From: Cryptomeria japonica | Taxonomy: Eukaryota; Streptophyta; Pinopsida; Cupressales; Cupressaceae | Assembly (NCBI RefSeq): GCF_030272615.1 | Contig: NC_081406.1 | Coordinates: 266,398,192-266,462,191, forward strand | Reading direction: 5' to 3' | DNA length: 64,000 nt | Part shown: piece after piece, positions 11,173 through 23,265 of the stretch | How positions within the stretch are numbered: position 1 is the stretch's first letter | Layout of the letters: every line of letters starts with the position of its first letter | Made by a program: the position numbers and the translations under genes | The notes under the pieces: generated by a model | Told to the model about the DNA's origin: nothing | The model's database searches: none | What the model saw: only the letters and a program-made list of their open reading frames with translations

Positions 11173-12695
11173 TGTGGGCATTACAATGGTTTGTTGGTAT
11201 GAGGATACTGAGAAGGCTGTTGGAGATTGATGATATAATTGATAAAGGATGATTACTATCTTAATAATATTATTTTGTCATTGATGTCAAGAAATTGATT
11301 TTTTGATTCAGTATGATGTTGTCATATCTTAAAAAGTATGTTTTGATGAGTATAAAGATGTCAGTAAGTGACACAGAAAGAATGTGAAAATGAAGGGGAG
11401 TAATAAATTATTCAATGGGCAACTATTACTAAGTTAGACGGTGATGAGATTATGTAATTTTGATTGCTTTGATATCCTATATATGTGTATTCAAAGACTG
11501 ATTAAGAAGGAGAAAAGATCTCATGCAATAGATGAGTAAAGGTTTGATACTGTTCTATTTTACCGAGCAAAGAGCCAGTTGGTAAACACCAAAGTTATCG
11601 TTGTCAATTAAAGAGGAAAGAAGTTACCGAGTGGCAAGCAAAGCTACCGAGTAAAGTTTAGAATTAACCGAGTATCAACCAAGCAGTAACAGAATGCATT
11701 GGATGAATAAATACATTATTAAATGAAGGATGCCAATGAGTTAGAGATTTATAGATGACTGGTATGTCGTGCAAGAAGTTTGTTAAGGATCAATGGCAAT
11801 GAAAGTTCAAGAGTTAGATCAATAGCATAGATTGAACGGTCTTAACCGTGCACAAGTACCAAGGAAGGAACACAAGTTCCAAGGCAAGATAAAACGTTTT
11901 TCAGTTCACAGGATTCAATGAAACTAATCAAGTTTGAAGATCTGATGGCAAAGGTTAATCATGGGAAATATGATTAAGGAGATTAAGCAGTTAGGAATTT
12001 CTTAAATAAGGAAAATTTGGTGAACAATACATGTGGGCAAAATAGAAGAACAGTGATGCTACTGAAGAGATTACCGAGTACAGAAGATTGAAGATCTGAT
12101 CGAAGAACAGATTGAGAAGCCCAGCAAGGATGGAGATAAGTCTTATGACAAGATTATTTTGAGCACATAGAGTCTGCTTTAGCATTTCAGATGTGAAGTT
12201 GCAGATATATTTTATTATTGTTATTTATTTTTGTAAGTGATAGAAAATCTCTTAACCGAGTGGACCTAACAGTCTTATTTCTAAATCCTCTAGCAAGGTA
12301 ACATTCTGAATGAGTGTTTGAAATCCTTTGACAAGGTCACTTCTAAATAAGTGCAAGATTCTAATAGATCTAAGGGAAATCCCTTGATCGGGTCACATCT
12401 AGCAATGTGTTTATGTAATCTGTAACAGGATTGGCTTTTAACCTAGCATACTCTAGAAGAGTATATTTTCTTTGTGGGTCTGAAATCCCATAGTGGTTTT
12501 TCCCTATTTGGGCTTCCATGTTAAATCTGGTGTTAAATGTGTTTTGATGTTGTAAGTTTATCAGTTTATGATTTTAAATGATTTACGGTCATAGTTGCAT
12601 ATCAAGTAAGTTCTACCAAGGTTGATTCAGAAAAGAATTTGCAATTGTGAGCTTATCTAATTCACCCCCCCTCCCCTCCTATCATCTAACTAACA
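11173..12695 (+). repeat. 5' LTR of the Copia element
   Basis: Begins TGTGGGCATTACAATGG and ends ATCTAACTAACA. Near its 3' end it carries the block AGTGGTTTTTCCCTATTTGG, which is shared with the two other Copia-type LTR families in this window. Confidence 0.95.
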
Positions 12696-12697
12696 AT

Positions 12698-12709
12698 TGG
12701 TATCAGAGC
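12698..12709 (+). other. Primer binding site for tRNA-iMet
   Basis: TGGTATCAGAGC lies two bases after the 5' LTR. It is the standard 12-base plant Copia primer site, fully preserved. Confidence 0.95.
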
Positions 12710-12818
12710 TTAGTCCTCTAAAAGAAAATTTTAAAGGAACTTGAGGCAAGATCTGAAGATTTATAAAAGGGATGCACCAAAGTTGAACAAGTCAAGTTTC
12801 TCCACATGGTAGAAAAGG

Positions 12819-13724
12819 ATGAAGTTGCACTTATCAGGAATTGGAGAATATGCAACATATTATCTGGAGAATGATTACACTGCACCTAGCACCTACCCTA
12901 TGACAATGGAAGAAATAAAGGCAAAGAAAGAACATATTCAAGCTATTATTGAAATAACATCAGCATTGATCGACTCAGAGTTTAATGATCTAGAAGGTTG
13001 TAATGATGCCAAAGCTATGTGGAATATTCTTATATCTGTGTATGGTGGTGATGAACATGTTCAAAGAGAAAAAGTAGATAGTCTAAGAGGATAAATTGAA
13101 TCCATGAGAATGAATGAAGGTGAGAACATAATCCAATATAGTACAAGGTTAAAGGAAACTGTCAATCAAATCAAAGGAGCAGGAGGAACTATTGAAGAAA
13201 AGGATGTAACAAGTAAGTTGTTGAGAACACTTCTACCTGCTTATGTCATTCGTGTCTCTGCAATAAATGAATTAAGGTTTGTACCAAACATGTGAGTCTC
13301 TTTGGATGCTACTATCGGTAAGCTACATGCTTTTGAGTTAAGTAATTTTGATAATAGTGGGTCTCTGATAAACAAAGTTGAATCTGCATTCAGTTCTTTT
13401 CATCTTGGTGAATCTAATTATTACAATGATAGAATGTATAAGTATACTGAAGGAAATCATAGTGGAGCAAGTGAGAGATTTCGCAAAAACATGGAAGAAG
13501 TACACAAACTATATGAGGAAATCAGAAAGCAAGAAGAGTTTGAAGCATTATTGGCCAGAAGGTTACCTAGAGGCAAAGGTAAGTATAAAGGAAAGTTACT
13601 TTTGAAATGTTTTAACTATGATAAAATTGGACATATGGCTTCTAACTATCCTGACAAAGAATCTAGTGAAAAGAGAGAATACCGAGATGACAGACAGAAA
13701 GACAACCAATACAGAGGACACTGA
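12819..13724 (+). pseudogene. Copia gag, three stop-separated pieces
   Basis: A single frame covers 12819-13094, 13104-13295 and 13302-13724, separated by TAA (13092) and TGA (13293). The first piece holds the Copia gag core, with AKAMWNILISVYGGDEHVQR. The last piece ends in a nucleocapsid-like stretch, CFNYDKIGHMASNYP, where the Cys and His positions of a CCHC knuckle have partly decayed (Cys to Tyr/Asn at two positions). The family gag forms the particle that packages element RNA. The start at 12819 is the first in-frame ATG after the primer site. Confidence 0.88.
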
Positions 13725-13862
13725 GACTTCAGAAGGAGAGATAGAAAGACATGCCTAGTAGCTGATGAGGAGTCCAATGATGATAAATCTGATGAGACTA
13801 AGATAGAGGAAGTTGTATATGTGGCTATCAAAGATGGATAAGATGAAGAAAGGTATGAAGAA

Positions 13863-14111
13863 AAAACCTTAATATCACACATAAATAATAATGATTCTTG
13901 GATCATAGATAGTGGATGCTCACATCACATGATAGGTGATAAACACAAGTTTGTTAAATTAGAAGATTATGATGGAGGTTATGTAAGATTTGGTAATGAT
14001 GCACCATGTCTGGTGAAAGGTAAAGGTTCTATCACACTTCTTGACAATGCTAAATGTGATGATGTATTTTGGGTTGAAGGTCTAAAATACAATTTGTTGA
14101 GTGTAGCATAG
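13863..14111 (+). pseudogene. Copia protease domain
   Basis: In the gag frame, SWIIDSGCSHHM carries the catalytic Asp-Ser-Gly at 13908-13916, which is intact. The domain runs to KYNLLSVA, where TAG (14109) stands at the position usually filled by Gln. The piece is open and in frame but isolated by stops on both sides. Confidence 0.87.
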
Positions 14112-14180
14112 CTAAACAATACAGGATACTGAATAGAATTTCAAAAAGGAATTATCAAAGTTCATGACAAACATGGAAAG

Positions 14181-15080
14181 TTGGCTGCTACCGGGACTCA
14201 AACAAGAGGTAATACATTTCATCTTGACTCAACTCTAAACAATTGTCTGTATGCAAAAATAGAAGATACCTGGTTATGGCATAAAAGTTTTTGTCATGTA
14301 AATTTTGTTAACCTGATCAAAATAAGTAAGAAACACCGAGTAAGAGGTCTACCGAGCTTGGAAAAACCTAAGAATGCTATGTGTCAAGGATGCCAGATGG
14401 GTAAGATGACAAAATCAAGCTTTACAAGTACGTCTTACACTTCTAAAGGAATTTTAGATCTTGTGCACACTAATCTTTGCAGTCCTATGAAAGTTCAAAG
14501 TTATTATGGAGATAAATACTTCATGTTATTTGTGGATGATTACTCAAGGATGATGTCAGTTATGTTTTTAAAAGAGAAATCAGAAGCCTTTCAAATGTTC
14601 AAATGGTATAAGGCAAGAGTTGAAAATGAAACATGAAGACAGTTGAAATGTCTAAGATCTGATAGAGGAGGAGAATTCATTTCAGATGAATTTAACTTAT
14701 TTTCCAATGATCATGGTATAAAGAGACAAGTGTCTGCACCGAGGACACCATAGCAAAATGGGATAGCTGAAAGAAGAAACAAATCTATTGTAGATTGTGC
14801 CAAAATATTGATGATAGAAAAGAGAGTACCTCAAACATTTTGGAGAGAAGCAATAAGCACTGCAGTTTACACCCTGAACCGAGTACAACTGAAGAAAGGA
14901 ACTATAAAGACACCGTATGAAATCTGGTAAGACAAGAAACCAAATGTAAGCTATTTTAAAACATTTGGAAGTAGATGTTATATTCACAAAGATGACAGAA
15001 ATGGAAAATTTGATCAGAAAAGTGAGGAAGGAACATTTCTTGGTTATTCCTCTAGGAGTAAAGCATTTAAATGTCTGATC
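14181..15080 (+). pseudogene. Copia integrase, first catalytic Asp changed to Asn
   Basis: The zinc-binding half is present: WLWHKSFCHVN supplies the two His and CQGCQMGK the two Cys. The first catalytic residue reads HTNL instead of the usual HTDL (AAT at 14472-14474, GAT to AAT). The second aspartate is in RSDRGGEF (14661-14663) and the glutamate in NGIAERRN (14769-14771). TGA at 14634, TAG at 14751 (Gln in the family) and TAA near 14928 interrupt it. Confidence 0.87.
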
Positions 15081-15359
15081 AAATCATCTAATAAAATAGT
15101 GGAAAGTGCAAATGTGAAAATTGATGAATTTTCAGAAAGGAATGATGAAGGGAACTCCAAAGAACCAAAAGATTATGAAGAGTTTGTATATGTACAACCG
15201 AGCAGTCCTACCGAGAAAGTCAATGAAGAAAATGAAGAAAATACTCAGTTACCAAGTGATGAAGAAGATCATACAGAGCCTACCGAGCCTATATTAGCAA
15301 AATATGTTAGAAGAAATCATGCATCAAGTTAGATTATAGGAGATAAGGATGACCCAGTT

Positions 15360-16080
15360 ATGACAAGGAACAAACTGAGACAGAACACATGTTTGATATC
15401 CGAGTTTGAACCGAGGATAGTAAAAGAGGCATTAACCAATGAAGATTGGGTGAATGCTATGACAGAAGAGATTGAACAAATCAAGAAAAATGAAACATGG
15501 ACACTGGTCCCAAGACCGAAAGAGAAAAATGTAATCGGTACAAAGTGGATTTTCATAAATAAGCTAAATGAAAAAGGTGAGGTCATTTGGAATATAGCAA
15601 GATTAGTTTGCAAAGGTTATGCTCAAGAAGAAGGAATAGACTATGGTGAGACTTTTGCACCTGTGGCAAGACTTGAGGGAGTAAGAACATTGTTGGCATC
15701 TGCTGCTTACAAAAATTTCAAGGTATATCAAATGGATGTTAAATCTGCATTTTTGAATGGTATACTAGAAGAAGAAGTTTATATTGAATAGCCTGAAGGA
15801 TTTTTTGAAGAGAAGAATAAAGATCAAGTATGTAAGTTGAACAAAGCTTTATATGGCCTAAAGCAAGCACCTAGAGCATGGTATGAAAGGTTACACTCTT
15901 ACTTAATAAAGATTGGATTTATAAGGACTAGTGAAAATTAGCAACATGTATATGAAGAATGATAAGGAGAATGGAATACTGATGTCAGTTATATTTGTTG
16001 ATGATATTATTTTTTGTGGAAATGATTCTTTATGCAAGAACGTTGGAAATGAAATGTGCAAATAATTTGAGATGTCATTA
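15360..16080 (+). pseudogene. Copia reverse transcriptase, stops and a frameshift
   Basis: Recognisable blocks are [49 protein letters not shown] and LNKALYGLKQAPRAWYERL. A TAG at 15789 replaces the Gln that normally follows the VYIE block. After TAG at 15939 the frame shifts, and the catalytic box continues in the next frame as IFVDDII (FVDD at 15994-16005), so the Asp pair itself is intact. Confidence 0.9.
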
Positions 16081-16947
16081 ATCGGTGAAATAAATTATTT
16101 TATAGGTTTACAAATTCTGCAAATGCGACATGGGATTTTCATTACTCAATCCAAATATATAAAGGAAATCCTGAAAAAATTTGGAATGGAGGATTCTAAA
16201 CCTGTAAGTACTCCTATGACTACTAATTGTAAACTATCAAAGAATGATGAATCTGCATCTATTGATGAGACACTTTACCAATCTATGATTGGAAAGTTGC
16301 AATATGTAGTTCACAGCAGGCCTGATATAGCACATGCAATAGGTATAGTTGCTAGATTTTCTGCAAATCCCAAAGAAACCCATATGACAGCAATCAAGAG
16401 AATTTTCAAATACTCGATAGGCACTGAAGATTATGGTTTACTATATAAAAAGAGGAATGATTTTGACTTAAAAGTCTATACTGATGCTAATTGGGCAGGA
16501 AATATTGATGACAGGAAAAGCACAAGCGATGGAGCTTTCTTTTTGGGAGAAAGACTAGTGAGTTGGCTTAGCAAGAAACAAGGATGCATTTCACAGTCAA
16601 CAGTTGAAGCTGAATATGTCATTGTAGCATTGAATTGTACCAATATAGCATGGATCAAACAACTGTTGGAAGGTATGAATGAGACAGATACCGAGTCAGT
16701 AACTATATTTTGTGATAATACTAGTGCTATTAACATTTCAAAGAACCCGATAATGCACTCTAAGACAAAGCATATCTCTATAAAGTATCATTATCTAAAA
16801 GAAGAAGTTCAAGAAAAGAAAGTTGTGCTGGAGTATGTTAGCACAAAGGAACAAACAGCAGACATCTTCACAAAGCCATTGCCAAGGGACACTTTTGAGT
16901 ATCTCAGAAGCAAGTTAGGGGTCCTACCCCTATCTACTACTCACTGA
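16081..16947 (+). pseudogene. Copia RT thumb and RNase H, long open piece
   Basis: The 291-codon piece starting at 16072 is the longest intact part of the element. INYFIGLQI and the SRPDIAHA block belong to the end of reverse transcriptase. RNase H follows with YTDANWAGN, DDRKSTS, STVEAEY, FCDNTSAI and a C-terminal TADIFTKPLPRDTFEYLRSK. The key acidic residues of RNase H appear present. It ends at a natural-looking stop (TGA, 16945) before the 3' untranslated tail. Confidence 0.92.
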
Positions 16948-17303
16948 CAGAGTTCGGTGAAAGCATCAATTCTATGACTCTACAGAATACTATTTGTGAG
17001 TTGATGTTGATTTACACACTTTAGGAGGGTTTTCTAAAGTTGTGCAGGAATTAGTGAATGAAGACAAGCTGCTTTGATCAAGACTAAGATGATACATTTG
17101 TATATGTTTTAATTACAAGGAAATTACTTCACAGGGGAAGTAATCATGAATTGGTTTTACTTTGGGCATTGTTGTCAAAGGGGGAGAAGACTAATGACTG
17201 GGGGAGAAAATTTCAGGAGAAGTTTACAGCTCAAGGATAACAGGAGAAGAATTACAGTAGTCTGAATCAATTGGAATAAATCAAGTTGGTATTGCCATCA
17301 ATG
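16948..17303 (+). other. Copia 3' untranslated tail
   Basis: About 360 bp between RNase H and the polypurine tract. No open frame or env-like gene is visible. Confidence 0.7.
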
Positions 17304-17317
17304 CCAAAGGGGGAGAT
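17304..17317 (+). other. Copia polypurine tract
   Basis: AAAGGGGGAGAT lies directly before the 3' LTR, preceded by ATGCC. Confidence 0.9.
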
Positions 17318-18826
17318 TGTTGGCATTACAATGGTTTTTTGGTATGAGGATATTGAAAAGGTTGTTGGAGATTGATGATATAATTGATAAAGGATGATTA
17401 CTGTCTTAATAATATTATTTTGTCATTGATGCCAAGAAATTGATTTTCTGATTCAGTGTGATGTTGCCATATCTTAAAAAGTATATTTTGATGAGTATAA
17501 AGATGTCGGTAAGTGACATAGAAAGAATGTGAAAATGAAGGGGAGTAATAAGTTATTCAATGGGCAACTATTACCAAGTTAGACTGTGATGAGATTATGT
17601 AATTTTGATTGTTTTGATATCCTATATATGTGTATTCAAAGATTGATTAAGAAGGAGAAAAGATCTCATGCAATAGATGAGCAAAGGTTTGATACTGTTC
17701 TATTTTACCGAGCAAAGAGCCAGTCGGTAAACACCAAAGTTATCACTGTCAGTTAAAGAGGAAAGAAGTTACCGAGTGGCAAGCAAAGCTACCAAGTAAA
17801 GTTCAGAATCAACCGAGTATCAACCAAGCAGTAACAGAATGCATTGGATGAATAAATACATTATTAAATGAAGGATGCCAATGAGCTAGAGATTTATAGA
17901 TGATTGGTATGTCGTGCAAGAATTTTGTTAAGGATCAACGGCAATGAAAATTCAAGAGTTAGATCAACAACACATATTGAACGGTCTTAACTGTGCACAA
18001 GTACCAAGGAAGGAATACAAGTTCCAAGGCAAGATAAAACATTTTTCAGTTCGAAGGATTCAATGAAACTAATCAATTTTGAAGATCTAATGGCTAAGGT
18101 TAATCATGGGATATGTGATTAAGGAGATTAAGCAGTTAGGAATTGCTTAAATAAGGAAAAGTTTGTGAAAAATACATGCGGGCAAAATAGAAGAACAGTG
18201 ATGCTACTGAAGGGATTACCGAGTACAAAAGATTGAAGATCTAATCGAAGAATAGGTTGAGAAGCCCACCAAGGATGGAGATAAGTCTTATGACAAGATT
18301 ATTTTGAGCACATAGAGTCTGCTTTAGCATTTCAGATGTGAAGTTGCAGATATATTTTATTACTGTTATTTATTTTTGTAAGTGACAGGAAATCTCTTAA
18401 CCGAGTGGACCTAACAGTCTTATTTCTAAATCCTCTAGCAAGGTAACATTCTGAATGAGTGTTTGAAATCCTTTGACAAGGTCACTTCTAACAAAGTGCA
18501 AGATTCTAATAGATTTGAGGGAAATCCCTTGACCGGGTCACATCTAGCAATGTGTTTATGTAATCTGTAACAGGATTGGCTTTTAACCGAGCATACTCTA
18601 GAAGAGTATATTTTCTTTGTGGGTCCAAAATCCCACAATGGTTTTTCCCTATTTGGGTTTCCATGTTAAATCTGGTGTTAAATGTGTTTTGATGTTTTAA
18701 GTTTATGAGTTTGAATGATTTACAGTCATAGTTGCATATCAAGTAAGTTCTATCAAGGTTGATTCATAAAAGAATTTGCAATTGTGAGCTTATCTGATTC
18801 ACCCCCCCCCTGTCATCTAACTAACA
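17318..18826 (+). repeat. 3' LTR of the Copia element
   Basis: Begins TGTTGGCATTACAATGG and ends ATCTAACTAACA, with TG...CA termini intact. The open frames inside it on the minus strand are shadows. Confidence 0.95.
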
Positions 18827-18831
18827 GAAAC
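18827..18831. repeat. Target site duplication GAAAC (right)
   Basis: Exact partner of 11168-11172. It fixes the right boundary of the Copia element. Confidence 0.92.
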
Positions 18832-19189
18832 TTAAACGAAATAATCTATTGAGAAAATAAAAGAATATGCTTTCTAATTCAAAATTTGTGGTTTGTTTTT
18901 TATTCTTGTTTTTATACTCTTTGTAACTTACTAAGCAATAATCCAGTGACCCTTGAGTGATTTTGTCCACCCAATTGATTCTAAACTTGGCCACCCTCAC
19001 AACTTCTTTCAATTTATTCACAACATCTTCTAGGGCAGCCACAATCTTGTTTGTTTGTTCTACTCATTCTTGCAACTTCCCTTTCCTCCTAAGACATTTG
19101 GTATACTTGCAAGGCCAAGAAAAAAAATTACTAACATAAAATCAATCCTTAGAAATTTATCATCTAATTAGATTTTACCTTCCCCGAGA

Positions 19190-20050
19190 GTTTGGCCTAT
19201 TTTGGGATTTCAAGTTTGTAGGAACCTGGGAACTGAAAAATAAGGTGGGTTTTGGGAGGATGGTTACTCTCAAGATTTTGTCTTCTTTTCCACTTGGGGT
19301 ACAAGATCCCAAGATGATAAGTCTATCGCTCCAATTTTGGGGTCAGGGGATTAAATCCTCATGAGTGACCAACATTGAGAGTCTTCAGTCTTTATAATTA
19401 TTGGGGTTCAAAATTCCAAAGAAGACCTTCTTTTATATGAGTAAGAACCCCAAGAAGTAGAGTTTTGGGTTCTCTAAGACTCATTGGACCTTGGTCTTCA
19501 TCATCCTTTGGATCCCAAAATTCTAGAAGATATTAAGTTTCTACTAAGTGTCGGTTTTGAGATTTTGGGAATCCAAAAACTAAATGATCCCATGTTCTTG
19601 GATTGCCTCAAAGTTTGAAGTCTTGAAAGGATTTTTTGTTTAGTTCAACTCTAGAGTTTGGCGAACCAAGATTTTTCAAGAAAAAAGATTAAATTTTGAC
19701 GGATTCATGGGGTCCAAAATCCTAAATTAAAGTTTCTCTTTAAAATTGATTGTGGGCTTCAAGGTTTTGGGCATTCGAGAACTAAGATAACCTAAGTCTT
19801 TAGTCACCTTGGAGTCATAGATCCCAAAATGATATTTTCTTAAGGCAACATTTGGACTTTTGAGTTTTGGGAACTTGGCATTGTTGTATTTATTGTTTGT
19901 TGGGTTCTCCAAAATTTGAAATCCCAAAATATTAAGGCATAAACAATACTTTTGATTCTTTGAGACACAAGATCCCAAAGCATGTCTTTTAATACTTCAT
20001 CGATTAAGACTAGTGTGATCTTGAGGATTCAGGATCCGAATGGTTTTTGT
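19190..20050. repeat. Degenerate array of TTTTGGGA / TCCCAAAA motifs
   Basis: The octamer TTTTGGGA or its reverse complement, exact or with one change, recurs about 15 times in 860 bp in both orientations (for example near 19200, 19239, 19510, 19556, 19752, 19821, 19863, 19908, 19968). Spacing is irregular at about 40-70 bp. It looks like an eroded local repeat rather than unique sequence. Confidence 0.5.
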
Positions 20051-20879
20051 TCTTTGAGGCATGAGGTTTGTCAAGGCTCCTAGTGTCCAAGGTTCTGAAG
20101 TGAGGACTATTTACAACACTTGGCATAGAAAGGAAAACCTTAAAGATTAATCTCTTGATACAGAAAGGTTAGGGCACACCAACACAATGTGGGGGCTTAG
20201 ATTTTTTACTAATCATTCATGATTTTGAGGGCTCAATTATCATGACAAGAGTGGGATTGAAGGTCCAGGGCACAAATAGCGGACTGAGATCCAAATTTTG
20301 AATCCTTAAGGGTAAAATCCTTATTCCTAAACTATGAAAGCCATAAAACCCTAACCTAAGCAGAGCAAACCAAATAAACAGAAAGAATGAAACAAGAAAG
20401 CAAGAACACAAAAGAAACAATTAAAGAAATGGAGAAATGGAGAAATAATTGACCTTTGGAACACAAGAACAAAGAACAAAGGAAGGGCACACCATAAAAT
20501 AAAATCTGCAATGGTTGAGCATTCAAATTGAGCTAGGATCATGCCAATAACTAGTCGCAAAAAAGTTGTCAATTGGGGTACTCATGGGCTCTCTAAATAT
20601 AGGGTGAGTTCAAAATGAGCCAAATTTAGGCTTAAATACTCACCTTTTCAATGTCATTAGTGCAGCCATATTGGTTCAAGATACACGAGGTTGCAGAGTC
20701 AAGAGTTTTGAAGGCCAACACACAAGCACAATGGGAATCAAGGTTTGGGGAACTGGGAAGAACAAGAACCAAACTCTAGAAATTCTTGAGAATTTGAAAT
20801 CCCAAAAAACAACACAAAGAAAGGAGAAAGTTGGGGTCACAAGACCTGAAAGAACCTTAGGTTCCTTCAGTGTCTAAAA

Positions 20880-20985
20880 CCCTAAACAAAAAGAGAAAAA
20901 AAAGAAAACAAGGGAAAACCAAGAGAAAGAAAAGGAAACAAAGGATAAAAAGCAAAGGAAAGAAAGGGGACCTTATTTTGTCAAA
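20880..20985 (+). repeat. Purine-rich low-complexity run
   Basis: About 100 bases almost entirely A and G (AGAAAGAAAAGGAAAC-type), with no coding pattern. Confidence 0.75.
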
Positions 20986-21888
20986 AAAAATGTAGGGATG
21001 AGTATGCAGGGCATAACAATTCTATAAAATGTGAAGGCATTTTCATGTGTAGGTGTTGTGTAGCTATGGAGAGAATATGTTTGTAAAGAGAAACTCTATA
21101 AAATTTGTAATCTTTTTTCAAAGGATAATAGAGATCTGAAGTATTGTTCAAATATGCTTATTGTAATGAATTTCTTCTAAAATAATGATATGAATAAAAA
21201 CTTCTAAATTTGGTTCTCCTACTTAATATTGTGTGTTCTTTGAAAGAAGTATAAATTTGAAGAAAAATAAAGAAATTTTATTTGCACATTTGTTGCAAGA
21301 TTTGCAAATTTAATTAGTCCATCTTTGAAGAGGGTGTTAAATATTTTTAAACATTGATTGGAGTGTGCATTGTTTGTAGAAGATTAGTAAGTAGAATCAC
21401 TTTCAACAAATCAAATTGTGGGTTTAAATCATTGTAAAGTAGCGACATATTGTTGCTCAACCCTAGAGACCAATTTTGTTAAAGTACAAGATTAAATCAA
21501 GTTCTAGACTCTTTGATCTTAGAATATAGGCACTAATTTTTCCAACACTCTTATCCACATAAATATTTAGAATGAAAAATCACACTTTAGTGTTGCATGT
21601 TATAGTTTAGACTTTTCCATTATACGTGAATCCAATATTATAAATCTACTAAATCCTTAGAGAGGTTATTATTATTGTTTATTTCTAGAGAATTTTTGTA
21701 TGGTGATGTTATATTAATGTCCAATAATTAAGGGTAATAGTAAAATTGATATTGTGAAATTGTTTTAAAATCCTTGTTTAAATACATGAACAAACTATCT
21801 ATTATTTAAATCCAATAATATTTGATGTGCAGTTCCCTAGATTTTGTAGAGCTTGAAGTGCTAGAGAGAGGTATCCATCTATCATTCA

Positions 21889-22086
21889 TTGTCTTGTCTT
21901 CTTAGTATCTTGGACATAAATATTGAGAACTTCTCAAAGATCATTAATAACAGGTTGGAGAACCAACACGACACATTCATAAACTTGTATGTAATTATTA
22001 GAGACTATGAGACTACTATGGATAAGGACCTCAATAGAAAGTTAGCGAATTTTTCCTTAGGTTGTACTCAATCCTATAAAAGATGA
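21889..22086 (+). pseudogene. Tat-like Gypsy gag N-terminal fragment
   Basis: A 65-codon piece with SILDINIENFSKIINNRLENQ, followed after a gap by a second, similar stretch near 22170-22240 that shares RDYET-MDK. Its layout (a short coiled segment, then an acidic helix with MDKD) parallels the gag start at 63487-63760 in this window, so the two probably belong to related elements. Stops surround it. The lineage is supported by the Tat-type protease 0.9 kb downstream. Confidence 0.4.
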
Positions 22087-22782
22087 ATTATCACCTACCT
22101 AACATATAAATTCAAAGGTTTTTGTGGGTAATTTCATCTCATCTATCTTAGAAAAATAATGTTCCAAAAGTACAATGCATTTGCAGACTTGTGCATGATG
22201 CTTAGAGACTATGAGACTAATATGGATAAGGTTATCAAAGGCCTCTACAACTCCAACACAATAATAAAATCACAAAATCCTATAAGAAACCATTTTCAAC
22301 CAATAACAATTAATGAAAGAGATTGAAAACAATATCCATAACCATCCCCCATCATCCACCACATCTCCTCTCATACCATCATCCCCTTCTTTTATTGTAG
22401 TCTCTCATTGACGTGGCCCCCTCATCAATTTACTAAACTTTTGGATTCATATTCAATGCTCATAGCTCAATCATTTCATAAAACCTTCTACAACTTCCTC
22501 TTATTTGACCTCTAGATGCCTCTCTTCTTCCTAGGAACTATGACGGCAATGCATTTTCCAATAGTATAGGGTCCCCAACCATGACACTAAAAGATGTATA
22601 GATTTGAAGCATAAGATATAAAATTAATAGATAATAACCCCATTAATCTTAATGGCATCAATGGCAAAGGTAACTCTTCCATACTACTACACCACCAAAA
22701 TCTCTAAATATTCACAATCCTCCTTCCTTTCTACTTAAACAATATTAACCATATAGATAACCCATCTTCTCTAACTAATGAC

Positions 22783-23265
22783 ATGATGCTTTCATTTAAG
22801 GACATGATTAACATGATAGAGGAACAAATAAATGATGAGGATTATACATCTCCTAGTTCATCCACAAACATTCTTGTGATCACATTTATAGATGACAAAA
22901 GATTAGATACAATTATCATAGACCCTTGTACATTGTTGGTATTCATAAAATATTCTTTGAGAGGATTTTAATGGATCCTACATGCTTTTTCAATAACATC
23001 ACAAAGGATTACTTCTAAATATTCAAGTTCATCATGAATCATATCCTAACTTGGGTGTAGCCATGATATGTACAATAAGACAAATGTAGAAACATTAGGA
23101 AGTATTATTCAAGACATTGTGATTGTTCCTATGACTATGGAGGTCCTCTTTCACATTACATTTTTTATATACTTTTACATTCTTCTAGGAGGGCCATGGT
23201 TGCAAGCATACAAAGTCATTCCATCAATCATACACCATATCTTATGTTTCTTGATAGAGATATAA
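22783..23265 (+). pseudogene. Tat-type Gypsy protease (retropepsin) remnant
   Basis: Two pieces match the long protease of Tat/Athila-branch Gypsy elements. The first (22783-22971) has DDKRLDTIIIDPCTLLVF, where the family active site Asp-Pro/Thr-Gly reads Asp-Pro-Cys. The second (23068-23265) has ETLGSIIQDIVIVP, FYILLGGPWLQAYKVIPSII and HHILCFL, the typical distal block. A stop and lost sequence separate them. It is not functional. This is my own motif recognition, without a search. Confidence 0.6.

Larger units (their letters stand above)
11173..18826 (+). mobile_element. Complete but inactive Ty1/Copia retrotransposon, 7.65 kb
   Basis: LTRs of 1523 and 1509 bp, a perfect initiator-Met primer site, a polypurine tract and a 5-bp target duplication enclose gag, protease, integrase, reverse transcriptase and RNase H in Copia order on the plus strand. 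From 12819 to about 15940 the polyprotein is one frame with about a dozen stops; a frameshift near 15940 moves the rest to another frame. A hand count over the first ~345 bp of the LTRs gives about 18 differences (~5%), mostly transitions, so it is younger than the neighbouring chromovirus. The tract reading GCCAAAGGGGGAGAT resembles SIRE/Maximus-like elements, but the lineage is not settled. Confidence 0.96.
18832..21880. other. Non-coding stretch with degenerate short repeats
   Basis: No gene is recognised. A minus-strand frame near 19042-18880 reads as an amphipathic, coiled-coil-like stretch without a family match and is probably chance or an old gag remnant. A motif-rich block (19190-20050) and a purine run (20880-20985) are listed separately. 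The rest is AT-rich and featureless to me. Confidence 0.45.

Noticed and set aside
18506-18742. Minus-strand open frames in the Copia 3' LTR
   Set aside because: They lie wholly inside an LTR and read against the element; a matching left LTR explains the sequence.
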